Source: Planctomycetaceae bacterium | Lineage (GTDB): Bacteria > Planctomycetota > Planctomycetia > Pirellulales > Pirellulaceae | Direction: 5' to 3' | DNA length: 50,429 nt | NCBI GenBank assembly: GCA_007694185.1 | Contig: RECD01000194.1 | Coordinates: forward strand, 1 to 50,429 | In this document: positions 24,970 to 33,782 of the stretch, one piece after another | How positions within the stretch are numbered: the stretch's first letter is position 1 | How the letters are laid out: every line of letters begins with the position of its first letter | Notes under the pieces: model-generated | Database searches by the model: none | Told to the model about the DNA's origin: nothing | Seen by the model: the letters and a program-made list of their open reading frames with translations, nothing else | Translations under genes and position numbers: made by a program

Positions 24970-26268
24970 ATGCTGATCGCCGGCCAGTTGCTGATCGAGG
25001 AAGCCTCTGCCGGCCGATCGGGCGATACCGCCGACGCGCCGCGCTATTCACGTGACTCCGCCGGGTTGCCCCGTCTGACAGGCCGGCTGGCCGGACGCTG
25101 CCGGATCGAACCGGGGATGGTGCGAGTGGCAGACGGCAGGATCGCCGAAGTGATCCTGGGGGAGTGCTCGGCGGCCGCAGACCTGGGCGATCCGCAGCAC
25201 TTGATTTGTCCGGGCTTCATCGACGCGCATCTGCACCTGCCACAGGGCGACATGATCGGCGCGCACGGCATGCGGCTGCTCGATTGGCTGAACCGGATCA
25301 CCTTCCCGACGGAAATTCTGTGGCAGGACAGCGACTTGGCGGAACGGCAAGCCCGGCGTCAGTTGCGGCGTTGCCTGAGCGTCGGGACGACCGGGATCGG
25401 CGCGTACGCGACCGTCCATGCCGAGGCGACGCGGCGGGCGTTGATGGCGGCCGAGGAAATCGGGATTCGAGGCGTCATCGGCCAGGTATTGATGGACCGC
25501 CAGGCACCGCAGGAACTTTGTCGCCCCGCCACAAGGCTGATCGAGGAAACGGCCGAGTTGCTCGATCGCTTCCCACCCGGTCGCCGGGTCGCCGCCGCCG
25601 TGACCCCGAGGTTCGCGATCACCTCTACCCCCGAATTGCTGGCGATGGCCGGAAAGTTGGCGGAGGAACGCGGCGCGATCGTGCAGACGCACTTGGCCGA
25701 AACCGCGGAGGAGTGTCAGGAAGTCGAGCGGCTGTTCGCCGGCCGCGGGTATGTCGAGGTTTACGTCCAGGCCGGCTTGGTCGGCCCGCGATCGGTCTTC
25801 GGACACGGTATTCACCTCGATGCCGACGACCGCAGGAAACTGGCAGACTGCGGCGCGGTCATCGCCCACTGCCCCGTGGCGAACTCATTCCTGCGATCCG
25901 GCACGATGTGTCGCGCGGGGCTGATTCAGTCCGGCGTCGGAATCGCGCTGGGTAGCGACGTCGGCGCGGGATACGAACTCAGCATGGTGCGAGTGGCTCG
26001 AGCGATGATCGAAGCGGCCGCGTCGTTGAACGATCCGATCCCTGAGGCCGCGGAAGCTTGGCACGCGATCACCGCCGGCAACGCCGATCGGCTCGGTTGG
26101 TCGGACGCCGGGCGCCTGGCCGTCGACGCACCGGCCGATCTGTTGGTAATCCGTCCCCAAATCCCGTGGCTCGAAGGCCCCGTCGATCCGCTGGCTCGCC
26201 TGATGTTCAACTGGGACGACCGTTGGCTCAGTCAACTGCTGCTGCGCGGCCGATTGCTGCGAGATTAA
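24970..26268 (+). CDS. guaD: Guanine deaminase (amidohydrolase superfamily)
   Basis: The protein has 432 residues. It converts guanine to xanthine and ammonia. The metal-binding HxH lies in PGFIDAHLHLPQ (His87, His89), matching guanine deaminase's PGF-D-H-H-PQ. VTPRFAITSTPELL is the substrate-loop signature. QTHLAE (His241), HGIH (His279/His282) and GSDVGAG (Asp330) supply further zinc and catalytic residues, and IAHCPVANSFLRSG completes the family pattern. The N-terminus has a ~25-residue Ala/Arg-rich insertion compared with typical members. guaA, which makes GMP, is 3 kb downstream, so two guanine-nucleotide genes share the region without being an operon. Confidence 0.87.
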   Translation: MLIAGQLLIEEASAGRSGDTADAPRYSRDSAGLPRLTGRLAGRCRIEPGMVRVADGRIAEVILGECSAAADLGDPQHLICPGFIDAHLHLPQGDMIGAHGMRLLDWLNRITFPTEILWQDSDLAERQARRQLRRCLSVGTTGIGAYATVHAEATRRALMAAEEIGIRGVIGQVLMDRQAPQELCRPATRLIEETAELLDRFPPGRRVAAAVTPRFAITSTPELLAMAGKLAEERGAIVQTHLAETAEECQEVERLFAGRGYVEVYVQAGLVGPRSVFGHGIHLDADDRRKLADCGAVIAHCPVANSFLRSGTMCRAGLIQSGVGIALGSDVGAGYELSMVRVARAMIEAAASLNDPIPEAAEAWHAITAGNADRLGWSDAGRLAVDAPADLLVIRPQIPWLEGPVDPLARLMFNWDDRWLSQLLLRGRLLRD

Positions 26269-26357
26269 CTGGACAGCGCCAGGTTGGTGAGCGGCAAGGC
26301 ACTAGCCGCCGGTTCTTCCTGCTGGTTTTAAATAACGCGAGCGGCAGGTTCAAAAGT

Positions 26358-26394
26358 CCCCGCTCCCCCACCTCGCGCAGCGAGATCAGCGGGG
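26358..26394 (+). repeat. GC-rich hairpin downstream of the guanine deaminase gene
   Basis: CCCCGCT (26358-26364) pairs with AGCGGGG (26388-26394), and inside it CTCGC (26372-26376) pairs with GCGAG (26380-26384). There is no T-tract, so it is not a classic terminator, though it could slow transcription or stabilise the 3' end. Confidence 0.45.
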
Positions 26395-26433
26395 GGAGGG
26401 TAGGGTGAGAGGGTAAAGATGCATCTGCCGCTC

Positions 26434-26454
26434 GACCAACGACCAACGACCAAC
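26434..26454 (+). repeat. Three tandem GACCAAC heptamers
   Basis: GACCAAC is repeated three times exactly, followed by GACAGAC. It lies ~100 bases upstream of the carboxymuconolactone-decarboxylase-family gene. It could be a simple repeat or, with heptamer spacing, a binding array; nothing decides between these. Confidence 0.7.
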
Positions 26455-26555
26455 GACAGACACGGTGTGTACATTGCATGTTCAGCAGGCGGTGAGCTGG
26501 CAGCGTGGGCCGGTCGCGCGAGGTCGCAAATTGGAGCAGCAGGATCCGATCTAAA

Positions 26556-26903
26556 ATGATTCCCAAACGTTACCAGCGGATGCATGCCCAATATCCTGAA
26601 CTGATGAACGCCTACGAATCCTTCGGCAAAGCGGCGCGGCAAGCCGGGCCGTTGTCGGATCGTGAAGTCGCGTTGGTGAAGTTGGCGATTTCCATCGGCG
26701 CAGGGCTGGAAGGAGCTGCCCATTCCCATTGCCGCAAAGCGATTGAAGCGGGCTGTTGCGCGAGCGACTTGCACCACGTCGCACTGCTGGCCGCCCCCAC
26801 GATCGGCTTTCCAACCATGATGCGGGCACGCAGTTGGGTCGAGGACGTTGTCGGCGAAGCACCGTCTTTCGAAACGCCGTCCACCGAAGCGACGTCCGAG
26901 TGA
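26556..26903 (+). CDS. Carboxymuconolactone decarboxylase family (AhpD-like fold) protein
   Basis: The protein has 115 residues and one CMD domain: LSDREVALVKLAISIGAGLEGAAHSHCRKAIEAG. AhpD-type members carry CxxC before a His. Here the first Cys position is His (AHSHC), leaving one Cys, so classical disulfide peroxidase-partner chemistry is unlikely. The start at 26556 follows the A-rich stretch CTAAA; an upstream in-frame start at 26505 is less likely. Its stop overlaps the next gene's GTG start (GTGA at 26900-26903), so the two products are made together. Confidence 0.82.
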   Translation: MIPKRYQRMHAQYPELMNAYESFGKAARQAGPLSDREVALVKLAISIGAGLEGAAHSHCRKAIEAGCCASDLHHVALLAAPTIGFPTMMRARSWVEDVVGEAPSFETPSTEATSE

Positions 26904-27631
26904 CCTCCGCGTTGCATAATGACCGACTGGCGAATGTAGCCGGCACGAGCGGAGACCAACTGCTCGGAGTCGTCTTGGCCGGTGGCCGCTCGACACGGAT
27001 GGGCACCGACAAGGCGGCGCTTCCGGTCACGCCGCAAACGGAAGCGGCGTTCGAAGCTGCGATCGAAGCGGCGGTTGACGGACACTCGTCAGCAGACATC
27101 GCGCGGCCAGAGACGTTGCTGATGCTAGCGGTCCGGCGGATCCGGCCACTGGTCACCGCGATCGCCGTCTCAGGCCGATCGGACCAACAATTGAATTCGC
27201 TCGCGCCGGCGGGAGAACTCGGGTCGCCCCCGCCGCTCGGCATCGTCGACCCGCTACCCGATTTGGGTCCCGCGATGGGGGTTTGCGAATCGCTGCGCAC
27301 CGCTCGTTCGCTGGGATTGGCTGCCATCATCGTCACGCCGGTCGACATGCCCGATCTGAGGACAGAAGACTTGAGACATCTGGTCGATGCCTACCGCACT
27401 GGGCCGCGGCTCATCGCGGCCAAATTCGCCGACGGCCGACCGCAACCCTTGGTCGCGATCTATCCCGTCGACCTGATCGAATCGATCGAAAACCTGCTCG
27501 CCACGCCGCACCGGAGCCTCTATCGATACTTGCAAGAGCGAAACGCCTCGCTAGTACGTTTGCGGCGGTCAGCAAGCCGCAACCTGAACCGCCCACAAGA
27601 CCTTGGCGATCGGGTGACCGACGCCGGATGA
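26900..27631 (+). CDS. mobA: Molybdenum cofactor guanylyltransferase MobA-like
   Basis: The protein has 243 residues from a GTG start overlapping the previous stop (GTGA). The nucleotidyltransferase signature LGVVLAGGRSTRMGTDKAALP (Gly/Lys loop ~26-38) binds GTP, and TPVDMPDL later supplies the metal-binding Asp. MobA attaches GMP to molybdopterin to make the bis-MGD cofactor of DMSO-reductase-type enzymes. The segment after the loop (~41-75) is longer and more Ala/Glu-rich than in E. coli MobA, a likely insertion. The stop lies one base from the convergent DUF3365 gene. Related nucleotidyltransferases such as MocA/CoxI types cannot be fully excluded. Confidence 0.78.
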   Translation: MTSALHNDRLANVAGTSGDQLLGVVLAGGRSTRMGTDKAALPVTPQTEAAFEAAIEAAVDGHSSADIARPETLLMLAVRRIRPLVTAIAVSGRSDQQLNSLAPAGELGSPPPLGIVDPLPDLGPAMGVCESLRTARSLGLAAIIVTPVDMPDLRTEDLRHLVDAYRTGPRLIAAKFADGRPQPLVAIYPVDLIESIENLLATPHRSLYRYLQERNASLVRLRRSASRNLNRPQDLGDRVTDAG

Positions 27632-27632
27632 A

Positions 27633-28250
27633 TCAAGTCGAAGGTTTTTCGACCCAAAACCAGCCGCGCAACTCGCCTTCGGCAAAGCCGGTCGCTTCGT
27701 CGCCCGGGTAGAGCTTGGCGATCTGTTCTTGAATGATCGGCGGCATTTGTTCCTTCGTTCCATGGCACATCAGACACTGACTTTGCAGCTTGATCGGAAG
27801 CAACGCCGCCGCGTTTCCGTTGCTTAAGTTTGCAAAGATCGGTGCCTCCGTCTTGGCTTCGATCAGAGACGCGGCCCAATCCGGGCCGGTGTTTTTGGGA
27901 TTCCGAAGCCGCACCCCGACCCGTCCGATCTTCACACCTTGCTCTTCACCCACCGTCACCGCGATTTCGGGCGCCTCCTTTTGGCAAACCGCGATCGCCT
28001 GCACCGGTCCTTGAGACATCGCCGACATCAGCTTCCCCGACAATTTCTCGAACAGCGCGTCCTTGGCGGCCAACATCTCCGCCCGCTGCTGCTCAGTCGG
28101 CTCGGAATCGGCAACGATCGTGACTTCCTCACGCTGATTCGCTTGCGGTTCGGCAGGCGGAGTTGTGTCCTTTGGTTGGCATCCGGCAGTCAGGAACGCG
28201 AACAAGAGGAGGGTCGTCAGGGCGATCGTGGCACGTCGTGTTCGCTGCAT
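27633..28250 (-). CDS. DUF3365-like haem-binding lipoprotein
   Basis: The protein has 205 residues. A lipoprotein signal peptide (LTTLLLFAFLTAGC, lipid-attachment Cys ~25) is followed by a region resembling DUF3365/Tll0287-like sensors. It has CQKEAPEIAVTVGEEQGVKIGRVGVRLRNPKN and a C-terminal haem c motif CLMCHG. Such domains bind haem c and are thought to sense redox state or small ligands outside the cytoplasm. I chose the ATG at 28250; the frame stays open to 28412 but the signal peptide fixes the start. It is convergent with mobA, one base between the stops. Confidence 0.8.
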   Translation of the reverse strand: MQRTRRATIALTTLLLFAFLTAGCQPKDTTPPAEPQANQREEVTIVADSEPTEQQRAEMLAAKDALFEKLSGKLMSAMSQGPVQAIAVCQKEAPEIAVTVGEEQGVKIGRVGVRLRNPKNTGPDWAASLIEAKTEAPIFANLSNGNAAALLPIKLQSQCLMCHGTKEQMPPIIQEQIAKLYPGDEATGFAEGELRGWFWVEKPST

Positions 28251-28441
28251 GACTCCGTTTCCGTTCGTAGAGGTGCGTGAGACCGCTCGTTCATCCGCCT
28301 TGAGAAAAACAAGCATCCCCGAGGGCCAGCCATCGGCCAGGCTCTGAGTAGGCCACTTTCGGACCGTTTGCCGCCGCCGAGGACACCGCGGCCCGAAATC
28401 AGGGAACCACAAAATTGTACAGGGTTTCGCGCAATTTCAAA

Positions 28442-28652
28442 GAAGGTGTGCCGCCCACGATTTGATTTCACGGACAGTGCCGCCCACGATTTCACGGAAG
28501 GTGCCACCCACAAAAACAAACGATTTCACGGAAGGTGCCACCCACAAAAACAAACGCGGAAAGTGGGCCGCGCGAATCGGAAGGCCGCAAAGCAACCCAA
28601 AGCTGGGCCCCTTCGGAAGGTGCCGCCCGGCCCCTTCGGAAGGTGCCGCCCA
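28442..28652 (+). repeat. Cluster of GGAAGGTGCCRCCCA-type direct repeats
   Basis: At least six degenerate units share the core GAAGGTGCC(A/G)CCCA. Two adjacent units (28497-28530 and 28531-28558) are nearly identical and carry ACAAAAACAAACG tails, and several end in GATTTCACG. The same core recurs in opposite orientation at 44820-44918. Confidence 0.8.
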
Positions 28653-28767
28653 TTTTTCAGACTGTTCACAATCGCATTCGGTGCGGACGGTACTCGACAA
28701 GTTGCTGAAGGGGCCTCGGACTGATCGGCATGGCTGACGGCAAAAGCCAGCCATTGATTGCGGATCG

Positions 28768-28819
28768 GATTGCGGGTCGTGCCAGCCATGGAAGATTGCG
28801 GGTCGTGCCAGCCATGGAA
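28768..28819 (+). repeat. 26-bp perfect tandem duplication
   Basis: GATTGCGGGTCGTGCCAGCC plus ATGGAA occurs twice back to back (28768-28793, 28794-28819). It lies in intergenic DNA. Confidence 0.85.
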
Positions 28820-29116
28820 TGCGGGCATGGCCCCGCGGTTCGCCACCAGACGGGGTCTGGTTGCGCCGAAGGGGCAGACGGCGATAGCTCAGAGGGCCAC
28901 CCTGGTAACAGCGCCCACGACAATCTAACTCGGCCCAACGGGGCGAGGGGTGACGCCGCGACCTGCGTTGTTTGCCGAGTTCCACGTCCCCGTCGGTATC
29001 GATGGCCGAACGTGCCAGGACCGCGTTCTGACCCAAATTGCCTCTTTGGAGGCAGACATTTTCGGGATGCGGGCAAACCTCAAAACGTTGCTCTGAGCCA
29101 CCGTAATTGGTGCCGT

Positions 29117-29131
29117 TGGCACACGTTTTGC
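29117..29131 (+). promoter_or_regulatory. Candidate sigma-54 (-24/-12) promoter of guaA
   Basis: TGGCAC, five bases, then TTGC: GG and GC are separated by exactly ten bases, the invariant sigma-54 spacing. It lies ~90 bases before the guaA start. Planctomycetes commonly have RpoN. No enhancer site was identified, so this is a motif match only. Confidence 0.35.
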
Positions 29132-29221
29132 CACTTGCCAGGCCCGCACCCCTTGGGGGAAACGTCACCGGATCCTAAAATCCCGCGTTTTCCGAACCCA
29201 ATCGCCGAGCGTGATCCGACC

Positions 29222-30841
29222 ATGGCCCCAGTCTCCTCGGACGTCCCAGTCGAACCCCGTCCCGCCGACCCAAGCGTCTCCCCAGCGACGGCCGGGGGGC
29301 TGACCGACCAGCGGATCGTGGTGCTCGATTTCGGTTCGCAATACGCCCAACTGATCGCCCGCCGGGTTCGCGAGCAGAACGTCTACTGCGAAATCCTCCG
29401 GCACGACATCTCCGCCCAGCGGCTCCGCGAAATCGCCCCCCGCGGGATCATCCTGTCCGGCGGGCCGGCGAGCGTCTACGCGACCGACGCGCCGCGCTGT
29501 GATCCCGATCTGTTCCGCATCGGCATCCCGGTCCTCGGCATCTGCTACGGGATGCAGTTGGCCACGGAAGCCTTGGGCGGCCAGGTCCAACACACCGAGC
29601 GGCGGGAATACGGCCGGGCCAGTTGCCGGATCCTCGATCCCGACAAACTCTTCGCCGGATTCCCCGAGACGACCGACGTCTGGATGAGCCACGGCGACCA
29701 GGTCTCGGGGATCGGCGAACACTTTCAGGTCTTAGCTGAAACGTCGACCTGCCCCTACGCCGCCGTCCGCCACCGCGAACTGCCGGTTTACGGGATGCAG
29801 TTCCATCCCGAGGTGACCCACACGCCGCTGGGCGGCCAAGTCCTGCACAACTTCGTGATCGGCATCTGTGGCTGCGCCGAAACCTGGCACCTGGGCGATT
29901 TCGCTCAAGCCGCGATCGACGACCTGCGGCAACGCGTCGGTAACCGCCGCGTGATCTGCGGGCTCTCCGGCGGCGTCGATTCGGCTGTCGTCGCCGCCCT
30001 GCTGTACAAGGCGATCGGCTCGCAGTTGTCCTGCATCCTCGTGAACAACGGCCTGCTCCGCAAAGACGAACAGGCCGCCGTGATCTCCGAGTTCACGAAC
30101 CACTTTCGCGCCGACCTACACGTGGTCGACGCCGAACAGCAATTCATGGAGGTGCTCGCCGGTATCACCGACCCCCAAGAAAAACGTCGCCGGATCGGCC
30201 ACGCCTTCATCGAATGCTTCAAAGCGGAAGCGGCCAAAATCGATGACGCCCATTTCCTCGCCCAAGGGACGCTCTACCCCGACGTGATCGAAAGCGGCGC
30301 GGCGATCGACGGCCCGGCCGCGACGATCAAGCTCCATCACAACGTCGGCGGCCTCCCCGAAGAACTCGGGTTCGAACTGATCGAGCCGCTCCGCGACCTG
30401 TTCAAAGACGAAGTCCGCCGCTTGGGTTGCGAATTGGGACTCCCCGAAACCCTCGTCTGGCGACACCCCTTCCCCGGCCCCGGCTTGGCCGTCCGCTGCC
30501 TCGGCGAAGTCACCGCCGAACGGCTCGTCAAACTTCGTGAAGCCGACTCGATCGTGGTCAATGAGATCAAGGCGGCGGGGCTGTACCGCCAAACCAGCCA
30601 ATCGTTCGCCGTGCTCCTGCCGGTCCAAAGTGTCGGCGTGATGGGCGACGCGCGGACTTACGAGGAAACGGTCGCCATTCGCAGCGTCAACACGGACGAT
30701 TTCATGACGGCCGATTGGAGCCGCTTGCCGTACGAATTGCTCGCGCGGATCAGCACCCGGATCATCAACGAGGTCGCCGGCGTCAATCGCGTCTGCTACG
30801 ACATCAGCAGCAAGCCGCCGGCGACGATCGAGTGGGAATGA
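29222..30841 (+). CDS. guaA: GMP synthase (glutamine-hydrolysing)
   Basis: The protein has 539 residues. It converts XMP to GMP with glutamine and ATP. The N-terminal class I amidotransferase domain (~31-222) has GICYGMQ with nucleophile Cys108 and [10 protein letters not shown] with the His/Glu of the triad. The ATP-pyrophosphatase domain follows with P-loop [10 protein letters not shown] (247-256). The C-terminal dimerisation domain ends in the conserved KPPATIEWE. Relative to E. coli GuaA it carries ~27 extra N-terminal residues rich in Pro/Ser. The ATG at 29222 is the most likely start; the frame is open far upstream through non-coding repeats. Confidence 0.96.
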   Translation: MAPVSSDVPVEPRPADPSVSPATAGGLTDQRIVVLDFGSQYAQLIARRVREQNVYCEILRHDISAQRLREIAPRGIILSGGPASVYATDAPRCDPDLFRIGIPVLGICYGMQLATEALGGQVQHTERREYGRASCRILDPDKLFAGFPETTDVWMSHGDQVSGIGEHFQVLAETSTCPYAAVRHRELPVYGMQFHPEVTHTPLGGQVLHNFVIGICGCAETWHLGDFAQAAIDDLRQRVGNRRVICGLSGGVDSAVVAALLYKAIGSQLSCILVNNGLLRKDEQAAVISEFTNHFRADLHVVDAEQQFMEVLAGITDPQEKRRRIGHAFIECFKAEAAKIDDAHFLAQGTLYPDVIESGAAIDGPAATIKLHHNVGGLPEELGFELIEPLRDLFKDEVRRLGCELGLPETLVWRHPFPGPGLAVRCLGEVTAERLVKLREADSIVVNEIKAAGLYRQTSQSFAVLLPVQSVGVMGDARTYEETVAIRSVNTDDFMTADWSRLPYELLARISTRIINEVAGVNRVCYDISSKPPATIEWE

Positions 30842-30904
30842 TCGGCTTCGTGAATCGGTCGGTTTGTTGAACCTCGCCACGCCGCGTCGACAGGTCGGGT
30901 CGCC

Positions 30905-32374
30905 ATGGAATCCCGGGTCCCCCCGCTGATCTCGCCAACCTCGATCGTCAAGATCGGCGTCGCAGTCACCGTCGTCTGCGGCACGATTCTGGTGACTTCC
31001 TCCGCCGACGGCTGGGGGCTCGCCGCCGCCGGAATCGCGGTCGCGATCCTGTTGGGCGTCACCTACCGGATCGCCGATCAGGCCGGCGAACAAATCGAGT
31101 ACGTCCGGGAACTGGAAACCGAAGCCCGGCTGCTGAAACGCCAATTCGATCGCCTCTCGGACGTCGCGTCGCAGGGAACTCATTCCGACCTCGCGCCCGC
31201 GACCACGGAGCTCGCCAACACCGACCTGACCGGTGCGATCCACTACCAATTCGCCGACATGGCGAACCAATGCCGACGGTTGCAAGTCGCCTTCAGCGAC
31301 CTGTTGAACGAGCGCGAACGGCTGACCGTCGTCCTCGAAAACCTCGACAGCGGCGTCGTCGTGATCGCCCCCCAAGGCAACATCGTGTTGGCCAACCATG
31401 TCGCCGAAAAGTTCTTCGCCAATTCCGCGACCTTGGCCGGAAGTCTGTCGGCCGAAACGATCCGATATCCCGACCTGCTCGCCGCCGTCCGCCTGGTCGC
31501 CCGAGACCGCTCACCTCGCGAAGTCGTCGTCGACCTGCACGACGACGCCGGCGCCCGCCGAGTCCTGAGGATCCTCTGTGTCCTCGTCCCGTACGAAGAC
31601 GATTCGTCCGCCGTGCTGCTGGTCGCCAACGACGAATCAGAAATCCGCCAAGTGGAAGAGACCCGTCGCGAATTCGTCGCGAACGTTTCCCACGAATTGA
31701 AAACCCCGTTGGCCGCGATCAAGGGGTATGTCGAAACCGTGGAACTGGCAATCGAAGATGACCCCAAGGCCGCCCGCTATTTCGTGTCGCAGATCAGCGA
31801 CCAATGCCGCCGACTCGAAAGCCTCGTGTCGGACATGCTGACGCTGGCGCGCGCCCAAGCCGGCACCCAAAACCTCCGCCTGACCGCGGTCGACTTGCAG
31901 GCGGTGATCGCCGAGGCGATCGCGACCTACACCCCCGTCGCCGGCGCCAAACGGATCTCATTGACACACGACCGCGCCGAAACCCCGACGGTGATGGTGC
32001 GTGCCGATCGCGAGGCGACGATCACGATCGCCAACAACGTGATCGGCAACGCCATCCGCTACACCCTCGAAGGGGGCCAGGTCGTCGCGACCGCCTGCCT
32101 CGAAAATGGTTTTGGCGTGATCTCCGTCCGAGACACCGGGATCGGCATCCCCGAACACGAACAACGCCGCGTGTTCGAACGCTTCTATCGCACGGAACAA
32201 TCCCGACGCCACGCCGGCAGCGGGACCGGACTGGGACTGGCGATCGTGAAAAACTTGACCCAAGCCCAAGGGGGCCAAGTCCGCTTGTGGAGCCAACCGG
32301 GCGAAGGGAGTAAGTTCGATATCTTGCTGCCGGTCAAAGCCGCCGTCGCCTCGCCGATCCGCGTGCTCGATTGA
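30905..32374 (+). CDS. Membrane sensor histidine kinase, PhoR-like
   Basis: The protein has 489 residues. Two N-terminal membrane helices (~14-34, ~37-58) with almost no periplasmic loop resemble PhoR. Next comes a HAMP-like/coiled stretch and a PAS-type domain (~135-245). The dimerisation domain has FVANVSHELKTPLAAIKGY with phospho-His263. The ATPase domain has N box (376-387), G1 DTGIGIP, F box and G2 GTGLGLAIVK. The short periplasmic part suggests it senses through a partner (such as the Pst transporter) rather than an external ligand. It is followed 206 bases on by a PhoB-like regulator. Confidence 0.88.
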   Translation: MESRVPPLISPTSIVKIGVAVTVVCGTILVTSSADGWGLAAAGIAVAILLGVTYRIADQAGEQIEYVRELETEARLLKRQFDRLSDVASQGTHSDLAPATTELANTDLTGAIHYQFADMANQCRRLQVAFSDLLNERERLTVVLENLDSGVVVIAPQGNIVLANHVAEKFFANSATLAGSLSAETIRYPDLLAAVRLVARDRSPREVVVDLHDDAGARRVLRILCVLVPYEDDSSAVLLVANDESEIRQVEETRREFVANVSHELKTPLAAIKGYVETVELAIEDDPKAARYFVSQISDQCRRLESLVSDMLTLARAQAGTQNLRLTAVDLQAVIAEAIATYTPVAGAKRISLTHDRAETPTVMVRADREATITIANNVIGNAIRYTLEGGQVVATACLENGFGVISVRDTGIGIPEHEQRRVFERFYRTEQSRRHAGSGTGLGLAIVKNLTQAQGGQVRLWSQPGEGSKFDILLPVKAAVASPIRVLD

Positions 32375-32416
32375 TCCTCAGCCGATTCACCAAAACCCGC
32401 TCCCTCATCTCTCGTT

Positions 32417-32444
32417 CTTCACGCAACCTTCACAAAGGTTTAAC
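32417..32444 (+). promoter_or_regulatory. Pho-box-like direct repeats upstream of the response regulator
   Basis: CTTCAC at 32417 and 32428 and a weaker TTTAAC at 32439 are spaced by exactly 11 bases, the helical-turn repeat bound by PhoB/PhoP-type regulators. The site lies in the 206-base gap between kinase and regulator, ~140 bases before the regulator's start, so autoregulation is plausible. Confidence 0.45.
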
Positions 32445-32580
32445 TCGAGGTTGTCCGTATGCGGGGCTGCAAGCTTCCCCAGATTAGCGCAAGATGCTGT
32501 GGCTCCCGACAGTGGCAAACGGTTTTTACAAACGCGCGGTTTCGTGGCGTTTCGGTTTGCCAACCCTCCGGTTGAATGTC

Positions 32581-33288
32581 ATGGCCAAAACGAAAGTCTT
32601 GATCGTCGAGGATTACCGGCCACTGGCCGAAACGTTGGAATACCAACTGACGCGAGCCGGTTACGAGGTCTACCGCGCGGCCGATGGCGGCGACGCGGTG
32701 AACCAAGCGAAGCTCAAATTGCCCGACGCGATCTTCCTGGATGTCGACCTGCCGGTGCTCAGCGGCATCGAGGTCTGCAAACAGTTACGAGCCAACCCCG
32801 AAACCCGCGATACCCTGATCCTGATGATCAGCGCCTTAGGTGAAGAATCGGACCAAGTGATCGGCTTCGCAGTCGGCGCTGATGATTACGTCGTCAAGCC
32901 GGTCGAAAGCTACGCGGTGTTGTTGCAACGACTCAAGGCCCACCTCCGCCGGCGCGAACAACCCGCCGAATCGACCGATTCGGTCACCGTCGCCGGAGTC
33001 ATGGTCGACCGCAGGCGCTACCGAGTCGAACTCGACGGACAACCGATCGGCCTGACCAAGAGCGAATTCCGACTGCTCGATACCCTGATCCGGCAACCCG
33101 GCCGAGCGTTCGAGCGGAACGAATTGGTCGACGCGGCGCTGGGCGAGGACACCATGGTGCTCGAACGGACCATCGACGTCCACGTCCGTAGCTTACGAAA
33201 GAAAATGGGCGACAAAGCCGACCTGATCGAGACCGTTCGCGGCGTCGGCTATCGCTTCGCCGAACCGAACGCTTCGGCTCCGGCCTGA
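32581..33288 (+). CDS. OmpR/PhoB-type response regulator
   Basis: The protein has 235 residues. The receiver domain (~5-118) has phospho-acceptor Asp54 in IFLDVDLP, the switch Ser84 and Lys106 in DDYVVKPVE. A winged-helix DNA-binding domain (~135-228) has LTKSEFRLLDTLIRQPGRAFERNELV and the recognition helix segment VLERTIDVHVRSLRKKMG, ending VRGVGYRF. It pairs with the upstream PhoR-like kinase. The order kinase-then-regulator is the reverse of the usual phoB-phoR. I chose the ATG at 32581 because the receiver begins at once; the frame is open to 32494. Confidence 0.92.
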   Translation: MAKTKVLIVEDYRPLAETLEYQLTRAGYEVYRAADGGDAVNQAKLKLPDAIFLDVDLPVLSGIEVCKQLRANPETRDTLILMISALGEESDQVIGFAVGADDYVVKPVESYAVLLQRLKAHLRRREQPAESTDSVTVAGVMVDRRRYRVELDGQPIGLTKSEFRLLDTLIRQPGRAFERNELVDAALGEDTMVLERTIDVHVRSLRKKMGDKADLIETVRGVGYRFAEPNASAPA

Positions 33289-33782
33289 TCCCAGCCCAGC
33301 CCATACCTGGCGCCAGAAACAACGCCTTTTTCGATTTTCTTCCCACGTGCTCGACGAAAGGGTACTCATGCCCGATTCCCCCAGGTCCATCGAGAACGAG
33401 TCCAAGTACCGCTGCGCTGCGTAAGAGTAGACTGCGACCGGTCCGCCGACCACAGCTCAGCGGACGCCCCCTACTTGCCTGTGTGCGTCAGCCACCGGCA
33501 ACAATTTCCCAGCGAAAACGGCCCGCCGGGCGACATATACCTGCCGATGCAACCGGCCGGCTCGCCAACGCACGGTTGTCTTTCACTTTTCGACCCGCCA
33601 TCCTGCACCGCACCTGCCGTCCTCCAATGCCGGAGGCATTTCGACTATGAGCCCCTGGTCACACTGCACACGCGTGGCTTATCGCTCTGGATTCCCTACG
33701 GGTTAAGGAGCGATCGATGAGTTGATTGCGCGTGGCGTTGGGAAAGGCCAGGCGTCGCCCGCCGGCCCTGGGTGGCGTATCG
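33289..33782. other. Intergenic region with degenerate repeats between convergent genes
   Basis: I see no supported gene. It holds a worn copy of the GC-rich module (around 33470-33550: TACTTGCC, GTCAGCCACCGG, GCCGGGCGACATATACCTGCCG) and the palindrome ATGCCGGAGGCAT (33627-33639), also found at 16448-16460. No strong terminator with a T-tract was seen for either flanking gene. Confidence 0.5.

Larger units (their letters stand above)
28251..29116. other. Repeat-rich intergenic region upstream of guaA
   Basis: I see no supported gene. The region holds a cluster of GGAAGGTGCC-type repeats (28442-28652), a 26-bp tandem duplication (28768-28819) and otherwise unstructured DNA up to the candidate sigma-54 site at 29117. 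Long frames across it on both strands are translations of repeats. Confidence 0.55.

Noticed and set aside
28437-29168. 243-codon minus-strand frame
   Set aside because: It is largely a translation of the GGAAGGTGCC repeats and the 26-bp duplication.
29132-29221. Purine riboswitch upstream of guaA
   Set aside because: I could not find the three-way-junction conserved loops; only the sigma-54-like motif stands out.
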